Below, piece after piece: positions 8,642-16,267 of a stretch of DNA of 64,000 bases. Below the pieces are notes generated by a model. It did not search any database. It saw only the letters and a list, made by a program, of their open reading frames with translations, and was not told where the DNA came from. The stretch is from Acetobacteroides hydrogenigenes (GTDB lineage Bacteria; Bacteroidota; Bacteroidia; Bacteroidales; ZOR0009), in NCBI RefSeq assembly GCF_004340205.1, contig NZ_SLWB01000008.1:62001-126000 (forward strand). Reading direction: 5' to 3'. The position numbers and the translations under genes are program-made. The first letter of the stretch is position 1. Each line of letters opens with the position of its first letter.

Positions 8642-10048
8642 ATGAATGCAACAACAGACGTAAATGCGCCCTACAACACCGCCATCTTCTACGATGTCGA
8701 AAACCTGATTAAGGGTTACGGGTTCAGCAAGAAGATAGTCCAAGGGCTATCGCTCCACGACATCCTAAAAAAGATTGGTGAAACGGGCAAAACAGGAAGG
8801 ATTGCCAGCCATAAGGCCTATGCCAACTGGCTGAACCCAACTCTTGCGTTCCTGCATGCCGAGCTTATAGATCTCGACATTGAGCCTATTACGGTGACAA
8901 GCCCCAAGGGTGGTGTCATAAAGAACGTTGCAGATATCCGCCTTGCCATAGATGTGGTAGATACGCTGCACAACCATCCCGAGATAACAACCTACGTCAT
9001 TATTTCGGGTGATGGAGCCTATGCCAGCCTAGCCCGCAAGCTGCACGAGTACAGTAAGGTGGTTGTAGGATGTGCCTACAAGCAGTCCACCAACAAGATG
9101 TTTGCCTCGGCCTGCGACCATTTTATTTGGATTGAAGATCCCGAAGTGGACAACGACAAGGTAGAGGTACGCGTTTCTGATACGCGTAGCCAGCACCTCA
9201 TTGAGAAACTGAACGGCAAGGAAGCGAACGAAAGCAACCTTATCTGGATTCGTATAAACGAGCTCCTGGCCGCCTTCGTTGCCTCGAAGGAGTATAAGCG
9301 ATCGCTGGAGAACGGCATTAACCCCTCGGTTATTCGCGAGTTTATTGGGGCTGCCATCCCCAACTTTAATCCTACAATGCTCGGGTTCGACCGCTTTATA
9401 GACTTCCTTGCTCACGCCATCGACAATACCGACCTAGCCATCTACCTATTCCCACCTTCCGATATTAGGATTGGCCTAAAGAGCGCCAAACCGCTTAACT
9501 CTGTAACGCTAAGCAAGGGTAACATAAAGCGCTTTGGGCACGACGATTGTGGCGAGATACGCGACCAGCGAATACGGCGGTTAACCCGTGACGTGAAGTC
9601 GATATCATCTAACGCCAGCACCAAGGAAATAGTGGAAAAATTAAAGGAAGTTATAGAGTGGATAGCTGCCGATTCCGAGTTCAGGGCCAGCCTAACCGAA
9701 GGCGTCAATCCTGCAACCTTCGACTGTGCTATCCGCGAGATTATTGTTGGCTTTACCAATAGCCGACTAGGTTTCTCTAGGCTCTCCGACCTGCTCAGCT
9801 GGCTTACCTGGGATACCGAGCTTTGTATCGTACAGAACCAGGAGAACAAATCAATTTGGAAGGTGCTCCTTCGATCGAATATCCCGGCAGGCTACGCAAC
9901 GTACGAAAGTAAAATGATTCCACAAGGCGACATCGAAGAAGAAAAGGCAAAAGCAACGCCGCTAACCCCTTGGGAACTGAATACTCCACCCAAAGAGAAA
10001 ACAAGTATTATTTGGCAGCTATCGAACCTATTCAGGACGAAGCACTAG
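8642..10048 (+). CDS. NYN (LabA/DUF88-like) nuclease-fold protein with two OST-HTH/LOTUS domains
   Basis: This 468-residue protein starts with a NYN domain (about 11-160) carrying the acidic residues expected of PIN-like RNases: YDVEN (D18, N21), NVADIRLAIDV (D98) and SGDGAY (D124). The usual SGDxD motif has Ala where the second Asp is expected, so activity may be altered. Two OST-HTH/LOTUS-like modules follow, at about 196-270 (EYKRSLENGINPSVIREF) and 320-400 (EFRASLTEGVNPATFDCA); they are internal duplicates. NYN plus LOTUS proteins are thought to act on RNA. A perfect hairpin terminator follows 13 bp after the stop. The biological target is unknown. Confidence 0.88.
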   Translation: MNATTDVNAPYNTAIFYDVENLIKGYGFSKKIVQGLSLHDILKKIGETGKTGRIASHKAYANWLNPTLAFLHAELIDLDIEPITVTSPKGGVIKNVADIRLAIDVVDTLHNHPEITTYVIISGDGAYASLARKLHEYSKVVVGCAYKQSTNKMFASACDHFIWIEDPEVDNDKVEVRVSDTRSQHLIEKLNGKEANESNLIWIRINELLAAFVASKEYKRSLENGINPSVIREFIGAAIPNFNPTMLGFDRFIDFLAHAIDNTDLAIYLFPPSDIRIGLKSAKPLNSVTLSKGNIKRFGHDDCGEIRDQRIRRLTRDVKSISSNASTKEIVEKLKEVIEWIAADSEFRASLTEGVNPATFDCAIREIIVGFTNSRLGFSRLSDLLSWLTWDTELCIVQNQENKSIWKVLLRSNIPAGYATYESKMIPQGDIEEEKAKATPLTPWELNTPPKEKTSIIWQLSNLFRTKH

Positions 10049-10060
10049 CCTAAGGTATAA

Positions 10061-10098
10061 ACACAAACGACCCCGATTCACATCGGGGTCGTTTGTGT
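10061..10098. terminator. Strong bidirectional terminator, shared by the NYN-LOTUS gene and cassette A
   Basis: A 16-bp perfect stem (ACACAAACGACCCCGA and its complement) surrounds a 6-base loop. It ends the NYN-LOTUS gene on the plus strand and the predicted leftward RNA of cassette A on the minus strand. Confidence 0.8.
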
Positions 10099-10176
10099 CT
10101 AACCAATCACCTAAATCTATGAAAAAAACTGTCTAATCATGAGTGTAAAACCTTTGGTTCTCTACCAACGTTTTAC
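10061..10176 (-). ncRNA. Candidate small RNA A (leftward, about 115 nt)
   Basis: On the minus strand, TATGTTTG (10188-10181) is a consensus -7 element. Transcription from about 10176 would begin directly with a hairpin whose arms are GTAAAAC and GTTTTAC (10145-10176). A conserved stretch reading CATAGATTTAGGT follows, and the RNA ends in the terminator at 10061-10098. Cassette B at 10346-10567 repeats the same layout, so the arrangement is unlikely to be chance. No protein of more than a few codons is encoded. The opposite reading, a plus-strand leader with ATG AAA AAA ACT GTC TAA, remains possible. Confidence 0.45.
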
Positions 10177-10180
10177 GATA

Positions 10181-10255
10181 CAAACATACTGCATAAAAAG
10201 TGCGATAGGAGTTAAGGTCTTGTTAGACCTCGTTAATGCTTCGTTAATTGTTAAA
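10181..10255 (-). promoter_or_regulatory. Promoter/operator A: -7 box plus phased GTTA repeats
   Basis: The minus-strand -7 box TATGTTTG is at 10181-10188. On the plus strand, GTTA starts at 10211, 10222, 10232 and 10243, spacings of 11, 10 and 11 bp, with an extra copy at 10250. The first site lies 23 bp from the box. The geometry is identical in cassette B. Direct repeats one helical turn apart are typical of OmpR/PhoB-family response-regulator sites; the regulator here is unknown. Confidence 0.6.
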
Positions 10256-10345
10256 CCTAAACCATCTTCGCTTTTAACGGCCGTTAAAAGCAGCGTTCTA
10301 AGCAGCGTACTTACGACTAAACGTTAGACATCGGAACTTTATAAA

Positions 10346-10380
10346 ATAAGAAGCCCCGATGTCTCATCGGGGCTTCTTAT
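10346..10380. terminator. Terminator of cassette B
   Basis: AAGCCCCGATG and its complement pair around a short loop. The T-rich side is better on the minus strand (TTCTTATTTTAT). The CCCCGAT core is shared with the terminator at 10061. Confidence 0.75.
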
Positions 10381-10494
10381 GTCTAACCAATAACCTAAAG
10401 TCTATGAAAAGGCTGTTTCTACTATTATTCAAACTCTATGGTTTTCTGCGAAAGCATCGCGTGTCCTTCTCGGGTGGCGTTCTGCTTGCTTTAC
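10346..10494 (-). ncRNA. Candidate small RNA B (leftward, about 150 nt)
   Basis: The layout is the same as RNA A: a minus-strand -7 box TATGTTTG at 10506-10499, a 5' end starting GTAAAG, internal stem-loops, then the conserved stretch CATAGACTTTAGGT and a CCCCGAT/ATCGGGG terminator. The conserved part covers the 3' third of both RNAs; the 5' portions have diverged. A plus-strand frame here (start 10404) encodes about 46 basic and hydrophobic residues without a known match, so a small protein on the other strand is not excluded. Confidence 0.45.
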
Positions 10495-10498
10495 AGTA

Positions 10499-10566
10499 CA
10501 AACATACTGCTAGAAATGAGCTGTTGGGGTTAAGGATATGTTAGAGCTGGTTAACATGATGTTAAA
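10499..10566 (-). promoter_or_regulatory. Promoter/operator B: -7 box plus phased GTTA repeats
   Basis: The minus-strand TATGTTTG is at 10499-10506. Plus-strand GTTA sites start at 10529, 10540, 10550 and 10561, again spaced 11, 10 and 11 bp and again 23 bp from the box. It matches operator A in every distance although the sequence between the sites differs. Confidence 0.6.
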
Positions 10567-10866
10567 TGTAGGTGGAGGGAATTTGTGGTATAATCCCATA
10601 TTTTTGATTTCTAGGTATATTGATATCAAACATCTTGTTAAAACGCTTTTCCTCTCACTAAGTAAGGCTATCTTGAAAAAGAATCGGTGAGCAAGAAAGG
10701 CTACCTAAAAGCATTTGTTTAGCCCTATTCAGCTGCACCAAGTGTAGCATTAACAATAACTTCATTTAACGACTTTCGTTTTGCAGTCCCTTATAATCCG
10801 TTGGAAAAAACTCTCAATTGGAATATCTTTGCTGAATTATTGAATGTTATAAAATAAACCCACGGA
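10567..10866. other. Intergenic region upstream of speDE
   Basis: This is AT-rich sequence with no gene-like frame and no hairpin of note. A promoter for the polyamine operon must lie here, but I cannot pick one with confidence. Confidence 0.4.
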
Positions 10867-12150
10867 ATGTCAGCATTAGGAAGGCACATTTTGGTTGAGT
10901 TTATGGGATGTAATCCCGAAATCCTCAACGACGTGTTTGTTATCGAGCAAGGAATGGTGAAAGCCGCTACCAAAGCAGGGGCAACGGTTATTAACTCCAC
11001 CTTTCACCACTTTTCCCCTTACGGAGTATCGGGAGTAGTGGTTATTCAGGAAAGCCACTTAGCCATTCACACATGGCCCGAATACGGTTACGCCGCTGTC
11101 GATTTGTTTACCTGTGGCGATTCGGTAGATCCTTGGATCTCCTTCGACTATCTAAAGAAGGTGTTCGAATCGTCCAACTACTCGGCCCTAGAAATGAAGC
11201 GAGGCTCGCTAAACCTACTTCAACGCATGCATTTCGACATGAACAACATCCGCGAAGAGGCCAAGAAGCACATCAACCCCGAGACCTTTAACCGTAACGT
11301 ATGGTTTACCGACAAGGACGAAAACCAAGCGCTATCGCTACGTTACACCGGTGAGGTGCTTTACGATAAAACTTCAGAGTTCCAGCGCACGCGGATTATC
11401 GATACCTATGCATACGGAACAACGCTCACCATCGATAACATGGTAATGTGTACTGAGAAAGACGAAAGCCACTACCACGAAATGATAAGCCACCCCGCCA
11501 TTCTTTCGCATGGTCATATCAAGAAGGTGTTAGTGATTGGAGGAGGCGATGGAGGAACCATTCGCGAAGTGCTGAGGCACTCTTCGGTAGAAAAAGTTAC
11601 CATGGTGGAAATCGACGAGAATGTTATCGAGGCGTCCAAAATGTACCTACCATCGGTATCGCGCAGCTTTAACCACCCAAAGCTTAAACTTATTGTTGGC
11701 GACGGTATTAAGTTTGTAGAAGAAGCAAAGCCCGAAAGCTACGACCTTATTATTGTAGACGGCTCTGATCCTGTTGGCCCAGCCGAAGGCCTTTTCTCGA
11801 AGAAGTTTTACGAAAGCTGCTTCAACGCGCTAACGCCCAATGGTATTTTGGTTACCCAAGCAGAATCGCCACTATTCAACGATCGAGCCTTTGTAGAGTT
11901 AAACGGATGCCTAAAAGAAGTATTCGGAAACGAAAAAGTAAAAACGCTTCTATTCCATATCCCAACCTATCCATCGGGAACTTGGAGTTTCCAACTAGGT
12001 GTTAAGGGCGATATTGATGTTACCAATGTAAAGGACGAGTGCGCCGAAACATTTGGGAACAACCACCTGCTAAACTACTACAACGCAAACGTACACCGAG
12101 GTGCTTTTGCCCTGCCCAACTTTGTAAAACGAATGCTAAACGAGCTATAA
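10867..12150 (+). CDS. Fused S-adenosylmethionine decarboxylase-spermidine synthase (SpeD-SpeE)
   Basis: This 427-residue protein holds two consecutive steps of spermidine synthesis. Residues 1-120 are a SpeD proenzyme: [15 protein letters not shown] contains the E62-S63 self-cleavage site that creates the pyruvoyl group, with H68 and C83 as expected catalytic residues. Residues about 145-420 are a spermidine synthase: GGGDGG at 226-230 binds decarboxylated SAM, D248-E250 lie in the next strand, and VDGSDP (298-302) carries the catalytic Asp. The fusion would channel decarboxylated SAM to the aminopropyl transfer. The agmatinase-type gene starts 2 bp after the stop and may supply putrescine. 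Confidence 0.94.
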   Translation: MSALGRHILVEFMGCNPEILNDVFVIEQGMVKAATKAGATVINSTFHHFSPYGVSGVVVIQESHLAIHTWPEYGYAAVDLFTCGDSVDPWISFDYLKKVFESSNYSALEMKRGSLNLLQRMHFDMNNIREEAKKHINPETFNRNVWFTDKDENQALSLRYTGEVLYDKTSEFQRTRIIDTYAYGTTLTIDNMVMCTEKDESHYHEMISHPAILSHGHIKKVLVIGGGDGGTIREVLRHSSVEKVTMVEIDENVIEASKMYLPSVSRSFNHPKLKLIVGDGIKFVEEAKPESYDLIIVDGSDPVGPAEGLFSKKFYESCFNALTPNGILVTQAESPLFNDRAFVELNGCLKEVFGNEKVKTLLFHIPTYPSGTWSFQLGVKGDIDVTNVKDECAETFGNNHLLNYYNANVHRGAFALPNFVKRMLNEL

Positions 12151-12151
12151 T

Positions 12152-13180
12152 ATGGAGTTTAACCCTAACGGAGTTGGACAGCCCAACGGCAACTACTTTG
12201 CCCTTCCTTACTCGCCCGAAGAGGCAAATGTTGTACTACTTTCGGTGCCCTGGGATGTTACCACATCGTATGCACCCGGCACGGCAGATGGTCCACAAGC
12301 TATCCTAAATGCTTCACCACAGCTAGATTTACACGATCCATTCGTGAAGGATGCCTGGAAGGTTGGCATCGGAACCTTACCTATTGATGAGGGCTGGCGC
12401 GACAAATCGGCCGAATTACGAGAGCTTGCTGAAGATGTCATCGAACGCTTAGAAAATGGAGAGCCTGAGGATTCACCGGCCATCGTCAAGCATCTTAAAA
12501 CCATAAACAGCGCTTCAGAGTCGCTTAACGACTACGTTTACGCCGAAGCAAAAAATTGGACTGAGAAAGGAAAGATTGTAGGTGTAGTTGGCGGCGAGCA
12601 TAGCGTTCCATTTGGGCTAATAAAGGCGCTATCGGAAAAGCACGAGAGTCTGGGAATTCTGCACATCGATGCGCACTGCGACCTACGCGTTGCCTATGAA
12701 GGATTCAACTACTCGCATGCATCCATCATGTACAACGTGCTCGACAAGATTCCCGCTGTGGATCGTTTAGTGCAGGTTGCGGTTCGCGATTTTAGCGAAG
12801 AGGAAATCTCTTTAGCTATGAGCCATCCGAAGATCGTTCCATTTACTGACTTCGAACTCTGCGAAGAAAAATTTCAAGGAATGAGCTGGCACGACCAATG
12901 CGAACAGATTATCGAGCAGCTGCCTAAAAAGGTGTACATCAGCTTCGACATCGATGGGCTTACTCCCGATTGCTGTCCAAACACCGGCACCCCAGTTCCT
13001 GGAGGGCTTACCTTCCAAGAGGCCATCTACCTGCTAAAGTTAATTGCTGAGAGTGGGCGTAAGATCGTAGGATTCGATCTTGTGGAGGTTGCTCCTGACG
13101 ATAAGGGAGAATGGGATGCTAACGTAGGCGCCCGTATGCTTTATAAGCTATGCAACCTAGCATATAAATCGAACCAATAA
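12152..13180 (+). CDS. speB: Agmatinase/arginase-family ureohydrolase
   Basis: This 342-residue binuclear Mn enzyme has the metal ligands GGEHS (H150), DAHCD (D173, H175, D177) and SFDIDGLTP (D266, D268). Compared with short agmatinases it carries an insertion of about 60 residues (80-140), predicted helical, before the GGEHS motif. Agmatinase makes putrescine and urea from agmatine, which fits its place directly behind the SpeD-SpeE fusion. Sequence alone does not exclude another guanidino substrate such as arginine or a carboxylated intermediate. A strong terminator follows at 13186. Confidence 0.88.
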   Translation: MEFNPNGVGQPNGNYFALPYSPEEANVVLLSVPWDVTTSYAPGTADGPQAILNASPQLDLHDPFVKDAWKVGIGTLPIDEGWRDKSAELRELAEDVIERLENGEPEDSPAIVKHLKTINSASESLNDYVYAEAKNWTEKGKIVGVVGGEHSVPFGLIKALSEKHESLGILHIDAHCDLRVAYEGFNYSHASIMYNVLDKIPAVDRLVQVAVRDFSEEEISLAMSHPKIVPFTDFELCEEKFQGMSWHDQCEQIIEQLPKKVYISFDIDGLTPDCCPNTGTPVPGGLTFQEAIYLLKLIAESGRKIVGFDLVEVAPDDKGEWDANVGARMLYKLCNLAYKSNQ

Positions 13181-13185
13181 TACGC

Positions 13186-13220
13186 GACGAAGGCTGCTAT
13201 AAAGCAGCCTTCGTCTTTTT
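13186..13220 (+). terminator. Terminator of the polyamine operon
   Basis: GACGAAGGCTGC and GCAGCCTTCGTC form a perfect 12-bp stem with a 6-base loop and a T5 tail. Confidence 0.92.
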
Positions 13221-13237
13221 AAAAATACAACAGGGAA

Positions 13238-13633
13238 ATGCCTGCTACAAACAACAAGCAGATGTCTATACTTCTAATTTTGGGATTGATACTTCTAGGA
13301 ATAGCCGCAGGCTACTTTAGCGGACTTGTCGGGATTGGAGGTGGTATTATTATTGTTCCTGCACTTGTTTTACTGTTTGGCTTTACACAATATGCAGCAC
13401 AGGGTACCACACTGGCACTTCTTGTACCTCCGATTGGAATTCTCGCGGTATGGAAATACTATCAAAGTGGGTACGTAAACGTCAAAACAGCAGCAATAAT
13501 TTGTGTCGGATTTGTCATAGGGAGCTATCTGGGTAGTAATACAGCCGTTAGTATTCCTCAAGAAACATTACGAAAAATATTTGCCATTCTTCTTGTTGCC
13601 CTAGGCATAAGGATGTTTATTGGGCATAGTTAG
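13238..13633 (+). CDS. Half-size TSUP (TauE/SafE-like) membrane transporter
   Basis: This 131-residue protein has about four hydrophobic helices and the signature GLVGIGGGIIIVPAL near residue 30, typical of each repeat of the sulfite exporter TauE/SafE family. Full-length members have two such repeats in about 250 residues, like the gene at 31147; this one has only one, so it would have to dimerise. An alternative start (MSILLILG) lies 8 codons downstream at 13262. Substrate unknown. It is separated from the polyamine operon by a terminator. Confidence 0.85.
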   Translation: MPATNNKQMSILLILGLILLGIAAGYFSGLVGIGGGIIIVPALVLLFGFTQYAAQGTTLALLVPPIGILAVWKYYQSGYVNVKTAAIICVGFVIGSYLGSNTAVSIPQETLRKIFAILLVALGIRMFIGHS

Positions 13634-13683
13634 AATTCAGAACGCAGCCTATCTGTACATAAAGTTCAGCACAAAATATCTAA

Positions 13684-13716
13684 CAAAAATGGAGTCACAA
13701 TTTCTCATGACTCCAT
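13684..13716 (-). terminator. Terminator of the lipoprotein gene at 13754
   Basis: ATGGAGTCA and TGACTCCAT pair across a 10-base loop. Read leftward they are followed by TTTTTG. Confidence 0.8.
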
Positions 13717-13753
13717 CATTCCAAATAAAACTAACACACAAAACTTAGCATTC

Positions 13754-14848
13754 CTAAACAGGATTTGTTAAACTTGGACCATAAGCAACGGCATGTACAA
13801 TAAACCATACTCCGTCTCCATTAGTATCTGCAACATCTACTGTTAAGGTGTAAGTACTTACAAGAGGATCGAAGCAAATAGTATTACCATATTGTCCAGG
13901 AGCCAATGTTGTAGGTTTATAATCGCCTGCATATACATGAGCCTCTTCAATGGCATATCCAGAATTTAAGGTGTAGGTAACTATAGCCTGCAAACCGTTA
14001 TAGGTAATAGTAACACTACCAACTTTGATTCCTTTGGATGTGTAGTTCAATCCAGCACCAACCCACAAATCATATGTTGTAGTTCCTGCTGTAGTAAGAT
14101 TTATAGCCCAACCCCAACGGTTTTTAGTTAAGTTGAGGCTTGGAAGTTTTTCGGGATTAGATTTCTTATCTGTAGTGAATACCCATCCTCCCTTAGCAAA
14201 TGCTGTTCCTAACTTATTTGTTGAAGGAGGAGGTGGTGGTGTTTCACAGCAAGCAGGAGTGTATATTCCGTAGAACCACCATGCTGACCCTGGCCCTGGT
14301 ACATCACCTCCAAATGCGGTTTCTCCACCAGAAGGATTTCCACTTCCATCGCAAACCAAAACGTCAGCATGAACGACAACATAAATAGGCTGTACCCCAC
14401 ATTTTGTAGCATCATAGAATGGGATAAGGTTTAGAGGTACTGTAAATGTATGGGTGTTTCCACTTGTTACAGTTGCCTTATATGGGAATCCGCCTGCACT
14501 TGGACGGGTAATTCCACCTCCATCTAGATTCTCCAAGTTTGTTCCTAGCCACATCTTAATATTTTCAGATACGGCTTGGAATCCACACGTACTAGTGACT
14601 GTTACGTAAAGGTTTGTTGCATCGTTTGCAATCACAACATTACCTGCATTAATAGTCTTACCGGCCCAAAGCGTCACTGTATCAGAACCACAGAAAGTAG
14701 TTGGAACTCCTGGTGCAAAGACTACACCTCCACTAACTTCCATTACGCCAGAATCAGCCGTTAAGAGCGGATCCTGCATCTCCTCGCTACACGAAGTTGT
14801 GGCAAATAGAGCAAGCGCTACTGCCAAAACTTGTACAATCTTTCTCAT
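13754..14848 (-). CDS. Predicted lipoprotein with two beta-rich parts and a proline linker
   Basis: The chosen start gives a type II signal peptide MRKIVQVLAVALALFATTSC, with the lipobox cysteine at residue 20; an upstream ATG at 14881 would only add 11 residues. The mature part has an N-terminal beta-rich, cysteine-containing region (to about 195), a short PPPPP linker, and a C-terminal beta-rich region with WGWAINL and DLWVGAGLNY segments. I do not recognise a family. The TTADSG-type spacer after the lipobox is as expected for a surface or periplasmic lipoprotein. It is monocistronic, with a terminator at 13684. Confidence 0.82.
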   Translation of the reverse strand: MRKIVQVLAVALALFATTSCSEEMQDPLLTADSGVMEVSGGVVFAPGVPTTFCGSDTVTLWAGKTINAGNVVIANDATNLYVTVTSTCGFQAVSENIKMWLGTNLENLDGGGITRPSAGGFPYKATVTSGNTHTFTVPLNLIPFYDATKCGVQPIYVVVHADVLVCDGSGNPSGGETAFGGDVPGPGSAWWFYGIYTPACCETPPPPPSTNKLGTAFAKGGWVFTTDKKSNPEKLPSLNLTKNRWGWAINLTTAGTTTYDLWVGAGLNYTSKGIKVGSVTITYNGLQAIVTYTLNSGYAIEEAHVYAGDYKPTTLAPGQYGNTICFDPLVSTYTLTVDVADTNGDGVWFIVHAVAYGPSLTNPV

Positions 14849-15081
14849 GGCGCTCATGTTTTTGGTTAGTATTACATCCAATATTCATCTACCATAAGTT
14901 ACGGTTGGCCATTCCTCTTGTCAAGCAAGAAGAGTTAATTCTGCAAGCCATTATTACACTTTAAATAGTTAGAAAAAGCTCCTACAGCTAAAAGAAAAGA
15001 ACAATCCAACCTTGTAGAGCATGGATACAAAAATTCCTTATGCAATATGCCTAAGGATATAAATAGGGTCTGCCTAAAAGT

Positions 15082-15108
15082 AAAAAAGCGCAGACATTGC
15101 CTGCGCTT
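15082..15108 (-). terminator. Terminator of the PepSY-like gene
   Basis: AAGCGCAG and CTGCGCTT form the stem; on the minus strand a T6 run follows. It lies about 20 bp past the stop of the 15130 gene. Confidence 0.85.
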
Positions 15109-15129
15109 AAATCTAAAAAAACGAATAGG

Positions 15130-15726
15130 CTAAAGCAGCTTGAAAAGTTCTATATTACCACTTTCATCAACTTTAATGATCATGCGCTTCTTCCCATTTT
15201 GTAATTCTACAAAATAGTTGTCTCGATCTAACTCTCGACCATAGAATTGTATGCCTTCGCTAGCATCGCTGCCACGGTAGTCTATAAAGTACACTGAATT
15301 TATAGTGTAGTCTTTATACTTTGATTTGAGATGTTTTTGCCCTTTAGATGGAAGATCTGCAAACGTTTTATCCATGCTGGTTGCTATTAAATTCGATTGG
15401 TTGTAATACGCAACCATTTTCTGTCCGTTCTTAACAAATTCCACAATGTCGTAATGCGTAGTTTTTGACCAAACTGGAGATAGATTCTTTCCAAAATCGA
15501 CTTCAAATTGTCGTTTTGAAAATTCACTTACTTGATTTTTTTTGGCAGCTCTTAAATCCTTCTTATTTTCTTTCAACTCCTTTCTCGTTTCTTTCACTTC
15601 TTTCCTTGTCTCTTTTACCTCTTTTTTTGTCTCTTTAACTGCCTTTTTTTCATTTTCCTGAGCATTTACCATAAATGGAATAGATGCCAAAAGGAATGTT
15701 GCGGCTAAAACCGCTACTTTTTTCAT
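15130..15726 (-). CDS. Exported protein with Lys/Glu heptad repeats and a PepSY-like C-terminal domain
   Basis: This 198-residue protein has a signal peptide at about residues 1-22 ending VNAQ. Four near-identical heptads follow (KETKKEV, KETRKEV, KETRKEL, KENKKDL), predicted to form a charged single helix or coiled coil. Residues 65-198 resemble the PepSY-like or beta-lactamase-inhibitor-like periplasmic domains of Bacteroidota (YFIDYRG, then a GYxxxEL-like pattern), an assignment I make by overall shape only. The heptad region is encoded by a 21-bp tandem repeat, which could change length by slippage. Function unknown. Confidence 0.8.
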   Translation of the reverse strand: MKKVAVLAATFLLASIPFMVNAQENEKKAVKETKKEVKETRKEVKETRKELKENKKDLRAAKKNQVSEFSKRQFEVDFGKNLSPVWSKTTHYDIVEFVKNGQKMVAYYNQSNLIATSMDKTFADLPSKGQKHLKSKYKDYTINSVYFIDYRGSDASEGIQFYGRELDRDNYFVELQNGKKRMIIKVDESGNIELFKLL

Positions 15727-16239
15727 AACTGCGTGTTTTAGGGGTTAACACAACTAATTTAGGACAAATGCAAGTAAAAAAGTACAGTAGTTGGTTAATT
15801 GAAACAATTAAGAATTTGACGAAAAAAAACCAAATGGCAAGGTTTATTGATCAAAATTGAATAGTTAACTTAATAAGTATAAGAAAACATCCACAACACA
15901 AAAACAAGAAAAAGAGAATTCTACTAGGATCACAAAGCTAACAACATTCAAAATTATTCGACCAATACAGCTCTTTAACATTATCTTTCGGCTATTTATC
16001 TCAATATATCACCAAAATTTTATTGTAAGAAGGAAGAACTAATAGCTTAAAGAGTATCAATTCTAAAATGCGAACCGAAGAACTAATCAAAAAATGACTA
16101 AGTCGAGATCCCTTTATATTTAGAAAACAAGCTGCCATCGTTAGTTTAAAACCTTTTGCTGATATTGAGTACAAAAAAAAACATACAATCTGTTTGTCAC
16201 TGCAGATCGTTTGAATAAGTGACATGTCTAATGTATGCG
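15727..16239. other. Intergenic region between divergent genes, no gene seen
   Basis: Very AT-rich. A 74-codon minus-strand frame (16001-16225) has no signal peptide, start context or known motif and is not called. Divergent promoters for the 15130 gene and the AraC-type regulator must lie here. Confidence 0.5.
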
Positions 16240-16247
16240 TATCTTTG
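16240..16247 (+). promoter_or_regulatory. -7 promoter element of the AraC-GyrI gene
   Basis: TATCTTTG matches TANNTTTG exactly and lies 20 bp before the ATG at 16268, giving a leader of roughly 14 nt. No -33 box at the usual distance was found. Confidence 0.5.
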
Positions 16248-16267
16248 AAGGGTAATCTGCTTATGTA

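Noticed and set aside
16001-16225. 74-codon minus-strand gene
   Set aside because: No recognisable start context, signal or family; AT-rich intergenic frame.
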